A stretch of 64,000 bases of DNA from Adiantum capillus-veneris (taxonomy: Eukaryota > Streptophyta > Polypodiopsida > Polypodiales > Pteridaceae): contig CM043943.1 in assembly GCA_014529385.2 (NCBI GenBank), positions 154,537,092-154,601,091 of the forward strand, written 5' to 3'. The stretch's first letter is position 1. Each line of letters begins with the position of its first letter. Under the pieces are notes generated by a model. That model did not search any database. It saw nothing but the letters and a program-made list of their open reading frames with translations, and had not been told where the DNA came from. A program made the position numbers and the translations under genes. Shown here in pieces: positions 35,844-47,897 of the stretch.

Positions 35844-37690
35844 ATAAACTTATGAAGCCCTGGTTAAAGTACTTACCTTTGGATTGACATGTCGTCAATT
35901 TCCACTTGATTCGATTGCAACTTTCTGTCAAGCTACTGATTCCTCGTCTGCAACCTGATTCTTGTACAAATTTGATCAAGTTAGGTGTTCTTCTATAAAG
36001 ACAGCAGAGTTTTTGCTAACTCTCGTGATTAGTCTATGTGTATCACTTCAAATTGAGCTATGCGAGTCAAACTGACATTCAACTGGTCTACCACTGTATA
36101 AGTTCAAAAGTCAAAATTGATATCCTTGGGTAGCAGTACTAAATAATCATGATTATTTACTTTTGCTAGTTTTTTGTACTTTTTGGATCGTTTTGGCAAG
36201 TATACAACCTGTTAAAGTCCCTGGACAAGTTTCAACAAGTTTGGACACAATCTGATCAAGTTTATCAATTGTTTTGTGTTCGCAGACTCTGATTTCAAGA
36301 ATCGGGCTGAAGTCTCACTTTTGTGATCCAAATTTCACCAAAATTGATTTGTGAGGTCTACTTGATATGCTTGACTTTGTGATAAACTCAAATGTGCAAA
36401 ATTTTCAAGTCTTGAAGCAGATGTAAATAATCACGATTACTTCAGCTAAATTTTTGTAAATTTTTGTCTCAACTTTGAAACAGATCTGTTAAGCACCTCA
36501 AGTTAAGGTCACTAGCCAAGTTTCATCAAGTTTGGACAATTTTTGGTCAAGTGGTCATCAATTTTCTGTCCACACACTGACTTTGCAAATTTGGTCACAA
36601 TTCTCAATCCAGTGATCCAAATCTGACCAAATTTGGTTTATGGGCTTATTGCAACATGGTAAAACTAGTGGTATATTGACTTGGTCAAAAGAGTTGAAAA
36701 ATGGGACAGGTGTAAATAATCGCGATTATTTACAACTAACAAATTTTTGCATCTTTTTGGTCAACTGAGCATGTACACATGTTTATCATATCAATATAAA
36801 CCTATATATCAATTTTCAACAAGTTTGAACAATTTTTTTCCCAATTTACACTCAAGATTCAAAAAGTCAGTAGAAACTTTGGTTTTTACCCAGTTTTTGG
36901 CTAGTTTGGTGATCCAAATCTTTTGGGCCTTTACAAAAGTTGTTTGTACACATGCAATGAGTCAATGATATGAACCTTGGTCAAATCTGAGCTAAAAGCT
37001 AATAATCATGATTATTAACTCCAGACTTGAAATGAACACTTTTTTGCAATTTTTTCAAAGACAGTCTTTACATGAGCTATTTTAAGCCTATGAATCAAGT
37101 CAAAACTTAATTTGGCCTAAAATGTCAAGAAAAAATAAATAATCTGAGCTTTGGCCAACTCTTGAAATGTTTACCTCGAAGTGTCCTTGAGCTTACCAAC
37201 TGGTTCAAACAACTTTTAGGCTTATTCTCCAATCGGATTGAGTGATTTCGAGTTTTTTGGTGCTATTTCTAGCTGTAGACATGAAATTCTGCAACTTCTA
37301 ATAACAATTCACACTTGATTCTTTCAGAGAGAGCAATGTTCTGAAATCCACCTCGGATCTTACTTACCCTACTCCTAGATTCTCATGCAATGGGGTTGTG
37401 GAAAGTGTCCACAAACACTCGTTTTCTTGTCTTTTATGGTTTTCTGAGCATTGATCTTAAGACTTGTCTCGTCTACCAATCATCCTCAAAATCCTAATCT
37501 ATTTCTACAATCCTACAATCCTAAAGGCACTCAGCAAGTACGATTACTTCCAAGCTACCTCTACACAGTAAAAGACGACAATCTTAAGCTATGCGGTTTC
37601 TAAAAGAAATTTTTGAACTCTAGGCGATCCTAGAGGAAGTTAAAGGATAACTTCACAAGGCGCTCGTGTTCTTCCCTAGTTTAGTTCTCT
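35844..37690 (-). repeat. Long element B leader with ~287-bp tandem repeats
   Basis: Between the primer-binding site and gag lies 1.85 kb without a gene. A palindromic core AATAATCATGATTATT (variants ATCACGATTA, ATCGCGATTA) recurs near 36143, 36428, 36716 and 37003, about 287 bp apart. It is accompanied by TTTCAACAAGTTTGGACA-type blocks near 36231, 36519 and 36808. This is an old, diverged tandem repeat of about four units. Confidence 0.75.
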
Positions 37691-37712
37691 ACGATCCCCG
37701 GCAGCGGCGCCA
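37691..37712 (-). promoter_or_regulatory. Primer-binding site of element B (tRNA-Asp type)
   Basis: On minus it reads TGGCGCCGCTGCCGGGGATC, the plant tRNA-Asp-type site used by Athila/Tat-like gypsy elements. The LTR edge TGTGGGACG follows at 37715 after a 2-bp spacer. Confidence 0.85.
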
Positions 37713-37714
37713 AA

Positions 37715-38700
37715 TGTGGGACGCGTGTCTAACCTCACCATCCTATCTTGTTGCAGCATTAGCGAGAACCACGATTAAATTGTCAATCCATGGGACGAAG
37801 CTGACTTGACTAGTGAATAGAGGATACAAGAAGTTTTCAATCTCTCGAAAAACAACTAACAACTCGCATCTAACTCAAGCTACACTCAAGTGACTGAAAT
37901 CACCGAAAGCCAATCGCTCATCGACAAACAAATCACATCCGTTTCACAGCATTAAATGACATCCAAATGTAACGAAACTTCTAGGACATGTTTATAAGAC
38001 CTAAGCACACATGCTTATGGTCTCAAACGCCACTTTAGATCAAGTTCCAAAATTACGATTATTAACAGCAGTGGATTTTTGACCTAGCCGTTTTCGACCC
38101 AGAATGCATCTAAATGCTTTGCAATGATGCCCCAATACCCCGCCTATGCTTAGTTTTTTATTTGAAAGTGTAAATTCCTAGTTATGATGAAATTAGGTCG
38201 CGAGTCGGCGACGCCTAAAGCTACGAATTACTGTGAACTGCTTGCGTCAATGCGTAGAGCTCTTACCTGCGGTTGCAGTGCAACAAACACGGCTGCAATG
38301 TGACAATCGAGGAGGGAGTAGGAAGCGCGAGAAGGAGAGGAGTAAGCTTCGTTAGCTCATGCTGTGTATTTTATTATCCAAAACTTTAAAAATAACTTAC
38401 AAAAATTGGCTTTTATACCTTAGCCAAGGTTTTTGTTGGTCAAAACTAATAATCTGGGAGTTCTACTAAAGATGGGTAATGACAGGTTGATACAATCTGG
38501 AAGCTTGTAGCCGTGGCTCATTAATACATAGTTTATATGAGAAAATAGGAGTTACAATATTCTCGATTTATCAAAATAATAAGTGTTTTATAATGAGAAC
38601 TCTGAAAAATGGTATCCGTGTTAGCTTGCTGCTGCTAACATAATGTGCCAATGTACAAGTAGATCTAAGCAAAAAGAAACATCATTAATGACAACTGAAA
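37715..38700 (-). repeat. 5' LTR of element B
   Basis: It begins TGTGGGACGCG next to the primer-binding site and contains a minus-strand TATA box at 38410. The far edge, near where element C begins, is a guess. I could not find the matching LTR at the low-coordinate end of element B. Confidence 0.55.
38410..38417 (-). promoter_or_regulatory. TATA box in the element B LTR
   Basis: The minus strand reads GGTATAAAAGCC. It lies inside the LTR and upstream of the leader, in the correct orientation to drive element B. Confidence 0.6.
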
Positions 38701-38745
38701 TTTTAAAAGGTCCATAAAAACGAGGAGCAAGCTTAGCAAATACAT

Positions 38746-39609
38746 TTACATATCAACACTTTTGATCCTTCGTTTTTCAATGAGAAGTAAAACATAATCA
38801 CCTTCTTTAAACTGGTGTGCCTTCTGGTGCTTGTTAGCATGTTTAGTGTAAAGCTCTTTTGAGTGTTTAATTGCATAATGCACACTTGCATCAACATCAT
38901 GAAAGTCAATAGTGAAATCATCAGCAGCAGCAGACACAATATTGGAAAGACGTGAAGTGTTTAATTGCATAATGCACACTTGCATCAACGTCATGAAAGT
39001 CAATAGTGAAATCATCAGCAGCAGCAGACACAATATTGGAAAGACGTGAAGTAGGAGTAGGAAGAGAGTGACCATATACAACTTCAAATGGAGATTTACC
39101 CGTGGCAGTGTGAGTGGTGTTATTATATGCAAATTGTAGAATATGCAGGTAATCATCCCATTTCTTAGGTTGAGAAGAAACATAAGCCTTAACAAATCAG
39201 TGATAGTGCGATTGGTGACTTCGGTTTGACCATTACATTCAGGGTGGAATTCAGAAGTAAAGTCAAGTGTAGTGCCAAGATTTTCAAACACAGTAGTCCA
39301 GAAGGCACTACAGAATTTTGAGTCGCCATAAAAAATAATGACTTTAGCCAAACCATAATGTGGGAAAACAGTCTTAAGAAACAAAATTGCAGCTTGATGT
39401 GTTGTGAGTGTTTTCTTACAAGGAATAAAATACGCTTGTTTAGAAAAACGATCAATAACAGTCCAAATCATAACATGCTTGTGCACTGTGAGTGGGAAAC
39501 CAGTAACAAAGTCCATTGAAACGTGTTCCCAAGGTCTTTCAGGAATGGGGAGCGGGTGTAAAAGTCCCAATTTCTTACCTGTTGCTGATTTGATATTTTG
39601 ACAAATCAA
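38746..39609 (-). pseudogene. Element C integrase
   Basis: The frame opens ICQNIKSATGKKLGLLHPLP, then MDFVTGFPLT (first Asp), VDRFSKQAYFIP and VIIFYGDSKFCSAFW, where the second catalytic Asp sits in Y-G-D. FHPECNGQTEVTNRTI carries the Glu. After that a tandem duplication of 94 bp shifts the frame; the tail KAHQFKEGDYVLLLIEKRR is the integrase C-terminal domain. Confidence 0.85.
38862..39049. repeat. 94-bp tandem duplication in element C integrase
   Basis: Two adjacent copies start AGTGTTTAATTGCATAATGC at 38862 and 38956 and are almost identical. The length is not a multiple of three, so it shifts the integrase frame. Near-identity shows the duplication is younger than most other damage. Confidence 0.9.
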
Positions 39610-39988
39610 ACAAGTTAAACCATACTATTTAACATCAATTGTCATAGTAGGCCAGTAGAAATCACAATATAAATTTTGAAAAGTTGCAGCAAATCCTCTA
39701 TGTCCAACATAAGGTGGTTTGTGCAATTCTTCAATAATTCATGTACGAAAAGGTTTAGTCACACACAATTTCTGTTTGAAATAAAGGAAGTTTTCTTAAA
39801 TAGTGTATTGACAAATGTATGTGCACACAATTGTCAAGCATATGCAACCATGTCGTTTTGAAGTCATCATCATGTGCATAAGTGTCAAGCATAGTGTCAA
39901 TTGAAGTTCTCGTAATGGTTGATATGTTATTAAGTGAGGGTCTTCTACTCAAAGCATCAGTTACCACGTTTTCTTTACCAGGCTGGTA

Positions 39989-40534
39989 TTAAATGTTGGG
40001 CTGAAAACTTTGAATAAAAGCGGCCCACTTAATATGTCTATCATCTATTAAGGGTTGAGAAAGTAAGTATTTAATATTTTGCTGATTAGTTTTAATGATC
40101 AAGTATGTACCCATTACATAGTGTTTCCAAACTTTCAAGGCATATACCACAACAGTCAATTCTTTATCATAAGACTTGAACTTTGTTTCAAAAGGTCTGA
40201 ATTTATGACTTTCAAAAGCAAGTGGATGGTTATCTCGCATAAGGACTACACCGATACCTTTTCCACTAGCATCAGTGACTATGACAAAGAATGGTCTTTC
40301 AAAATCAGGCAAATGCAATACATGTGCATTAGTCAAAGCATGTTTAAGTGCATTAAATGAGATTTCTTGTAAATCATTTGATTCATAAGGTGTGTTTTTC
40401 TTCAATAAGAGAGTCAAATAATGTGACTTGTACGCAAAGTTACGAACAAATTTCTTGTAATAGCTACAAATACCGATGAAAGAACATAGTTCATGCGAGT
40501 TTTTTGGGTCTAGGCCATGACTGAATGGCTTCAA
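39989..40534 (-). pseudogene. Element C RT connection and RNase H
   Basis: The frame has NSHELCSFIGICSYYKKFVR, then LPDFERPFFVIVTDASGKGI (first Asp in T-D-A-S). It continues LAFESHKFRP, SYDKELTVVVYALKVWKHYV and IIKTNQQNIKYL, where the usual T-D-H is T-N-Q. About 180 residues are open. Confidence 0.85.
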
Positions 40535-41182
40535 TTTTCTTGGGGTCTACATGTATTCCCTTACCCGATACGATGTGTCCCAAATATTCAATTTTAGATT
40601 GAAAAAATAAACTCTTTTTAGGATTCAAGTACAAGTGATTTTGTGCAAGCAAATCAAATACACGTGCTAAGTGCTCTTTATGCTCTTTTTCATATTTACT
40701 AAATACCATAATTTCATCAAAAAATACAATCCAAAAATCTTGATGGTCAATGAAAATTATATTCATCATGCGTGTGAATGCGGCTGGTGCATTTGTCAAA
40801 CTTAATGGCATGACAAGAAATTCATAGTGTCCAGTTTGTGTTCTGAAAGCAGCTTTGTAGACATCATGTTCAAGCATTTTGACTTAGTGATACCTTGATT
40901 TGAGGTCAATTTTGCAAAGATGTTTACCCCTTTCAATTTGTCTAATAGATCATCCACTCTAGGAATAGGAAACCTATTCTTGATGGTGATCTTGTTTAAA
41001 GCTCTGTAGTTGATACACATACAAAAAGTTCCATTTTTCTTCTTGACAAGAAGTACTGGAGCTTCGTATGGTGAACTACTTGGTCGGATTAGGCCTCGGT
41101 CAAGTAAATCAATGATTTGAGTTTGTATCTCCCTGTGTGTAGTTGGATTTACACGATAAGGGTGCTTTACAAGGAGGTTCAC
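40491..41182 (-). pseudogene. Element C reverse transcriptase with altered catalytic box
   Basis: Motifs include GLIRPSSSPYEAPVLLVKKK, MCINYRALNKITIKNRFPIP, MPLSLTNAPAAFTRMMN, and the catalytic box VFFDEIMVFS, where the second Asp of F-D-D is Glu. KKSLFFQSKIEYLGHIVSGK follows. A frameshift near 40877-40900 separates the two halves. Confidence 0.85.
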
Positions 41183-41521
41183 TACCCGATATAATGATCT
41201 TCTAGGCGTGAAGATGGAATTCCAGGTGGCAGCTCATGCATGGAACAATCTTTAAATTTTGAGATAAATTCATTGTGTGTAGAGTTGCGTAAAGTTTCAG
41301 TTTCAGCTAAAATTTGATTTACCAACACTAGATATGTTTTTCCTTGTTTTTGAATTGCTCTTTTTGCTTGAGTGTGAAAGAGGAGTGTAAATTTTTGATG
41401 TGCTAGTGTTGCTTGGATGGAGAATTTTTATTATTATGAGTACGTGTTTTATAATTAATCAAAGGGTCAAATTCATGACAAAATGGAATTCCCAAAATCA
41501 TATCGAGACCATGCAATGGTG

Positions 41522-42413
41522 CTACCAGAAATGTACGTGCTTCTGTAAATTCACCAATGCAAACTTCAATAGTGACTTCGGTTTTACAGTTAAAACGTTG
41601 ATTATTAAAAACAAACTTGACTTTGTGAGGTGAAGAGATTTCAAAGAGAGAGAGAGTTGATGTGCCAAGCGTGTAGAAATGAAATTGTGGCTACTACCAT
41701 CATCTAATAGAATTGTGACACTTTCACCCTTAACAGTGCCTTGCACTTTAAACAAAGTGTGAGGAGATATAGGAGTACCTGAAGATGGGTTGTCATCATG
41801 ATCATACTCAGGATCATATCCCTCATCGTAATTAGCTTCCACTTCATTGTCGTCAAAATTAGCATCTTCGATGAGGTTAACAGTACCACCATTGGGACGG
41901 TTGTTGTTGAAGGGTTTTTGGCTTGGATTTTGGTTGGCTCCATTGGATTGGCCGTTGCTCTTAACAGGATCTTTTGGGCACTTATCTGCATAGTGATCAT
42001 ATTGAAAACATTTGAAACACTTCACCTTTTTATTACCATTAGAATTTTGACTAGGACGTTGGTTGAAAGAATTTTGGTTGCCTTGTTTGGTGCGTGTTGT
42101 TGTTGTTGCTATGAGGTTGAGAAGTTGTAACAGAATTGTCAAATCTGCATCTCTTAAAAAAGGTACGGCTTTGATGTTTGTTTCTGTCAAAGTTAGTAGA
42201 GAAAGGAGGTCTCTTGTTATGGTTAGTGTTAGCAGTTTGTCCAATGTGAGAGGGTTGTCCACCTTTCTTATTCTCTACATTGAGAGCCAGATTAATAGCC
42301 TTTGACAGATAATCTGGTTTAAACATATCTACCTCAGCACCAATGTGTAGTGCCAAGCCTGATATGTACTCACACTTCAATTTCCTGCGACTAACATGTT
42401 CAATAGCTTGCAA
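41522..42413 (-). pseudogene. Element C gag C-terminus and protease
   Basis: The frames carry VKCFKCFQYDHYADKCPKDP, a knuckle of C-x2-C-x4-H-x4-C form with Gln-Tyr-Asp in place of the Gly, then an N/D-rich linker. VTILLDDGSSHNFISTRLAH is the protease site, D-D-G-S, with the usual D-x-G-S-[ST]-H-N-F-I. The upstream frame (42413-42051) has the gag end KCEYISGLALHIGAEVDMFK. Confidence 0.8.
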
Positions 42414-42900
42414 TTGAATTAAACAGTTCCAAAAATGATCAATATAACCCTGTACATCTTCATTTTGACCCTATCAAATTAAATCCCATCGACATCGTGC
42501 TTTAGCTTTGTACTATGTGGGAAAAAATTAAGGTAAAAACACCTTTTCAAATGCATGCCAGGTACATGGTCGTTTCCCATGCTGTTTGATGGCATTTCAC
42601 CATAGTGCAGCGCTGCTAGTGAGATGATTTGATGCACATTTTACCATTTCACGTTTGGGGAAGTCATCATCATGAAGATAGTCATCTAGCTGACTAACCC
42701 ATGCTAGAACCGTGCTAGCATCTTTAGTGCCATCAAAATCCTTGAAAGTGAAGGCTTTTGTGCTAATTTTGTTTTGCTTGGGTGCTGGTGCAGATTCTGT
42801 GCATGCAGAATGCAATAATTTATCTTCAAGTTCTTGCCTTCGCATGCGTTCATATGTGAGAGGTTGTTGCAAATTGGCAAGCTGTCCAGCAATCGTGAGT

Positions 42901-43959
42901 GCTTATGGAAGGTGTGCCATAATTGCTTGCTTTTTTTTTTATTTTGGTTTTTTAAAGTAATAATAATGTTTTAAAAAGCTATATGGTGATATTTACAGAT
43001 GCAATATGCAAAATAAGTGAGAGAGAGTAAAATAAATAGCATGAAATGTACTTAGCTGAAAAATCGCGTTGGCGTCAAGTCCGGAATGGCGATGCGTTAG
43101 GAAATTGACAAAAGAGTGAGCAGTCAGACGGTTCGTCTACGAGTTGGTTGAGTTCGCGGCGTCCAATCTCCCTTGTCTCAAAAACAATGGCAAGCGGGCA
43201 ATCCAAAGCCTTTGGCTATGGTAGGCTTAAATACACCATTGGTAGTCTGCAATGCTGTTTTGGATTTTTATTTTTTTTGGTTTGTTTTGCCTTGAAGTAG
43301 TGAAGCTTCTTAGTAGTTGAAGTAATTGACGATGACTTGTTTTGAGGGGTGGTTCGTAGGAGTTGCGAGCTGAATTAAAGAGTATGTAATTGATTCAACC
43401 TTGGGGTTCAACAATGGCTTGAGCATTTGATGGGTAGCTGAAAGTTTTAAAAGGTGGTTGCGAAGACCGATGATATGGTGTCTGTGGGCGATCATGGAGT
43501 TGAGAAGCGGGGGGGGTGAATGAATGCTTAGATGTATGTTTTCTTTCAAAACTTAATGGGTTGCAAACTAAAGGTAATGGCGTGCCTTAATTTTCTTTTT
43601 GTTTAAGACCAGTAGGTAATTTCATGGGTGGCCGGTTAAGAGGGTCAATCTATAGTATCCACACCTTTAACTAAAAAGATGTGAAGTATTATGCATGGCA
43701 GCGAGCACAACGAGCCTCCAGAATCAGCGTGCATGGAAAGAAAGCCCTATGGCACCAGTTGCAATCACTTTCGGGATGCGAGGTAGGAGGGGGAAGTGGT
43801 ATCACACTCGGGAGGGTGCTCCCTTTGAGGCCGGTTACATGCAGTTTGGTTATGGTCAAATTTCTATTGCAAGAGGTCAGTCCCACTGTGGTTTTTGCCG
43901 TCAAACCTTTTATATACAAATTGTAGCCTCATGTCTAGATGTCGTGCCTCCTTTGAAGT
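42901..43959. other. Unassigned DNA upstream of element C gag
   Basis: This probably includes element C's leader and perhaps a decayed LTR, but no primer-binding site or LTR edge could be identified. No gene was recognised. Confidence 0.35.
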
Positions 43960-44419
43960 CATTAGGAAAATTTTGAACTCATTTTTGGGCCTTTTAAGAG
44001 TGCCACATCATCAAAGTTGTACAAAAGAAAGCAACCCGGTAGACCCCTCTAAATATTGCTTAGAACCCCATGATATGACCTATCATTGGAAAGTTCTTGA
44101 AAAATGGATTCTAAAGAGCCAAGGTTCGAAAAGTTTGGATGACTTTTAGGAAAGTTATGCCATTTTTTTTCAATCAGCCAGGTTTTGTTACCGTTATGGT
44201 AATCTAAAATCACCTTTTTCTAGATCTACATGAAGGTAATGTCCGATACATGCATGCTATATATCAATAGATAGCATTTGAAGAGTAGATTCTAAATATC
44301 CAACCTCCGACAAGTTTGGATATTATTTGCAAAAAATTTACTGATCCCCACTTTTTGAAAGCTATGCCTAAGCAACAATTCTTACAAGGCCCATTTTTGA
44401 GTCCAAACTTTTCCTAATG
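43960..44419. mobile_element. 460-bp TIR element, same family as 30741-31710
   Basis: Left CATTAGGAAAATTTTGAACTC and right GAGTCCAAACTTTTCCTAATG are inverted repeats with two mismatches, extended by CATTTTTGGGCC and GGCCCATTTTTG. It is short and without coding capacity, so MITE-like. No target duplication beyond a possible TA is visible. Confidence 0.75.
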
Positions 44420-44877
44420 AGGGCTCCCCGGTTCATGCTCTCCCTTGAATCCTCAATCTCATGAAGGTCGATGGTGATCCATGTTCTCCTTCTTTTCCTT
44501 AAGAAAGTCAAGGATTGTCCTCCTAAAAATCTTTCAAGCTCTGTGATACCGAGTTTCTTAGTCAAGGCTTCCTTCGAAACTCCTTTTAAGCCTTTCCAAT
44601 GTCGAGCTTGAATCACTGGCTCAATACAAGTTCTTCAAAACCTTCAATTTCCTCTGCTTTCTTCGACTCTTTCTCTGTCTCGCTCTCACAATCGACAAGA
44701 TCAACCATCAATTAAAATTTAAATTGAGCATACCGAACCTCGATGTCGATAATCAAATTGAGTTGTCGATTCATCGATTGATCGCCGATTAGCTTCAATT
44801 TGCGGATTTGATATTGCCAATTGGAAAATTTCTCTTCGGATTTGAAATTTGACTACCGATTTTTCCTCAAACCCGAG

Positions 44878-44889
44878 GCTTTGATACCA
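44878..44889 (-). promoter_or_regulatory. Primer-binding site of an element A-family relic
   Basis: The minus strand reads TGGTATCAAAGC, the tRNA-Met-type site with one change. The LTR-like start TGTAAATGG lies 38 bases away (44928) rather than adjacent, so some sequence was gained between them or the LTR edge is nearer than I place it. Confidence 0.6.
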
Positions 44890-44927
44890 CTATTGGGACA
44901 AACGGGGGAGATTGGTTGCTTATGCAA

Positions 44928-46580
44928 TGTAAATGGCCTATGAACTTAGAGAATAGCGGAATTAAGAGAATTAGAGTGAGAAACTTTGAGAGCATAGAGG
45001 GTGAACTTAATTGGTAGTAGCAACTCAATCATAACACTTAATTAACTAGGCATGAGCAATACTTTTGCAAGAGAGAGAGAGTTTAGAGAATATGACAACA
45101 GTTGAGGACCGGATTTATAAATTATGTGGAGCCGGTCCCCCCTCCAAAAGGAATTTGTATTATAGATTCTCTCATTAAGAGAGACTTGGTACAATACAAT
45201 CTTTGTGTTCCTTGAGACCTCTTTGGCAGTATGGAGATGGAAGCTTCATACACCAAGCTTTTGCATAATATCAACAATCAATCTTAGCTTGAAAACAATC
45301 AAGAACTTGTGAACATCTTTAGTCTTTGTGTTCCCAAAATCATTTGAGTGCATGAAGATGTATACTTTTATGCATCAACTTGTGCCCAAAGCAACAATTA
45401 ATCTACCTTGCAATACAATTAATCTACTTGCATTAAGTAACTAATCTACTTGCAATAAAACATTATCCTTCTTGCAATAAGCATAACATGCACTTTGTAG
45501 AAAGCATTAACTATCCCAAGTCTCAGTCCCAAGACCTCAAACACCTTCGAAGGTGGAGAGAGCTAGCAGGGAATGAGGGTAGGGAAGAGGAAGAAGAAAC
45601 ATTTCGTAGGAGACAGAATTAGTTCCTCACTTCATAACTCTTGTTGCTAGCATACATAATAGCATAGTAATGAAGAAGAAGGAGATGGCAAGCTTAAGCA
45701 TTGAAGCATGGCTCTTGGTTGGATTTGCACTCCATATCCAAGAGTGTTGGTGTAGGCTCTCAATCTCTACTTGCTTGGAGAAGGAGAGGGAGCTCTTGCA
45801 CTTTTCATAGCACACAATGAGAGTGTTTGTGAGTGTGTGTGGGTGAGTATACCCCCTAAGAAACCCCCTAGCTTGCTTGGGTCGAACCCCCCTTGTAGCT
45901 GATGCTTGAATCTCATTGGACCCCTCCAGGCCTAGCCAATCACAAGCAGGAGGCATTACAAGTAGCAAGGGTAGCCTTAGGACAAGTGTTCCCCTTTCCC
46001 CTTTGAGAGAGAGGACTTGATAAATGAAAAATCAATTAATTAAATCTCCTAAATTATCATTGGACCCCTTGGGTGACCAACCAATAGGCTTCAGGCACAC
46101 CATGAGGGCAACATGAGGAGGAACTTGACAAGTGTCCCTTTTGCTATCTTTGTACCATGCATGCCTTGTGTGAGTGTGTGGGTGTTCTCTCTCATCCCCC
46201 CTCATGTAGGGCTCGCCCCCTCCTTGTAGGGATTGAATATTTGTCTTTTTGACACCTCAACCCCTCATGCATAGGCCCAGTTCCCACCACAAGCTTGGCC
46301 CTTAAGCACTTTAAGCTTGGATTGGGTTCTCACCTCAAGTACAACCCTAGCATCTCAAGCACCTCAAGCACCTCAAGCATCTCAAGCACCTCAATCATCA
46401 AGAACCTCATGCACCTTAGTCATCAAGCATGACAAGCACCACGAGCTGGGTCCGGTTCCCGCCTCAAGCTCAGCCCTAGCTTACTTAAGGTCAAAGGACT
46501 TTTACACACATTATTGGAGGTCTTCAATGAAGCTAACCCTAAGGTCTTATGCTCCATTGGTTAGCCTTGCTCTTTGATAG
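44928..46580 (-). repeat. LTR of the element A family
   Basis: It is similar over its length to the split LTR at 10323-13920, including the start, the CCTTCGAAGGTGGAGAGAGCTAG block and the TCATTGGACCCC/GGGCTCGCCCCCTCC blocks. It has short CTCAAGCAC-type reiterations near 46350-46400. It ends where element D's decayed 3' coding end begins (about 46585). The internal region of its own element is mostly missing. Confidence 0.7.
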
Positions 46581-46887
46581 TAAAGAGATGATAGTAGCTT
46601 GAGTTGAAGTCTTTATGAAGTCACATTGTCGGAATGTTGAGCTCAATAGGCTGCAAAGCCTCTTGACCATAAACCATGTGAAATGGCGTGAACTTTGTGG
46701 CCTCCTTGTATGTGGTTCGATATGCTCACAATGCTCCTTCCAAGAATTCATCCCACAACTTTGTCTTGTTTTTCACCATCTTTCTGATAATGCATGCAGT
46801 GACACCATTCACTTTTTCTACCAAACCATTTGACTGTGGATAGTAGGGTGTACTGTGAGGATGTAGAATGTGATGTTCTTCACACAC

Positions 46888-47659
46888 TTATGTGAGAAAG
46901 CCCTTTCTAAACCCTGGACCATTATCGGAAACAATCTCCAAAGGTGTGCCAAATCTACAACAAATGTGACTGTAGACAAATTTTCTCATTGTCCTCTGAT
47001 TTACCTTTGCCACACTTTGTCCTTCCACCCACCTAGTCATATAGTTCACAGCCACTAAAATGTAGAGCTTACCATTTTTAGTTCTAGGTAGTGGATCCAT
47101 AGAATCAATGCCCTCCATTTGCAAGCACTATTTGCCTTGGAACATGCACCAACCTTCTATTTCCATTAACCTGACAATTGTGACAACTTCTACACCAATG
47201 TTGAACATCAACATGAAAGCTTGGCCAAACATATCCCGCAAGCAAAATATTTTTCACAGTTAACTCTTGGGCAAAATGACCACCAAAAGATTCCTCATGC
47301 AAACCTTCTAGAATGGTTGGAGTTTCCTCCATTGTTGGTACTTTTCTACACACCTGATCCTTTCCTCTTTGATAGAGGGAGCCTTCTAGGAAGAAATAGA
47401 AACTTTCCTTCTTTATGAGCCTCCTCTTTTGAGCCTTTGTAAAGCCTTGTGGAAACTCACCTTCTAGAATGCAGCTCACAATGGGAGCCAAGGACTCCAT
47501 TCCACGGTACCTTGGTTTCTTGACTACTACTACCACCATGGTGATTTGCACTTCTTTTTTTATACATGTAACTACTTGTTGTGCAAGTAAATCAGCAACT
47601 TCATTTTGTTTCCTATGAATATGATACAGTTGCACCTCTTCAGATTGATCGAGTGGCAT
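46888..47659 (-). pseudogene. Element D integrase
   Basis: LHEESFGGHFAQELTVKNIL and WCRSCHNCQ give the H-H-C-C zinc site. The next frame has GIDSMDPLPRTKNGKLYILV (first Asp), AVNYMTRWVE, and EIVSDNGPGF (second Asp). The Glu region is beyond 46888 and frame-broken. Confidence 0.85.
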
Positions 47660-47897
47660 GAAATTTTTTCCTCTGTCTTTCTTTTTTGCATGCCCAAATG
47701 CTTAAGATCTACTTCAAAATGAGGAGTGCATTCCCCTTTATAATGAGACGCTGTATACCTTGACTAATGCACATCTTCAAACCGTGAAGTAGTATATCGT
47801 ACTCTGCTTCATTGTTGCTTGTTGAGCCTGGTAGATTGACCTTCTCTTTCATGACCACCCCTCCACTTGGGTTTATCAACACCAGCCCTCCCGTTGC

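Larger units (their letters stand above)
38746..42900 (-). mobile_element. Ty3/gypsy retrotransposon C, decayed
   Basis: On minus from 42900: gag (42892-42597, 42413-41522) with zinc knuckle and protease, RT (41182-40491), RNase H (40534-39989) and integrase (39609-38746). The order is Ty3/gypsy and resembles element A's lineage (RPSSSPYEAPVLLVKKKNGT, LHPLPIPERPWEHVSMDF). Frameshifts, an altered RT box and a tandem duplication make it dead. LTR edges were not identified. Confidence 0.85.
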
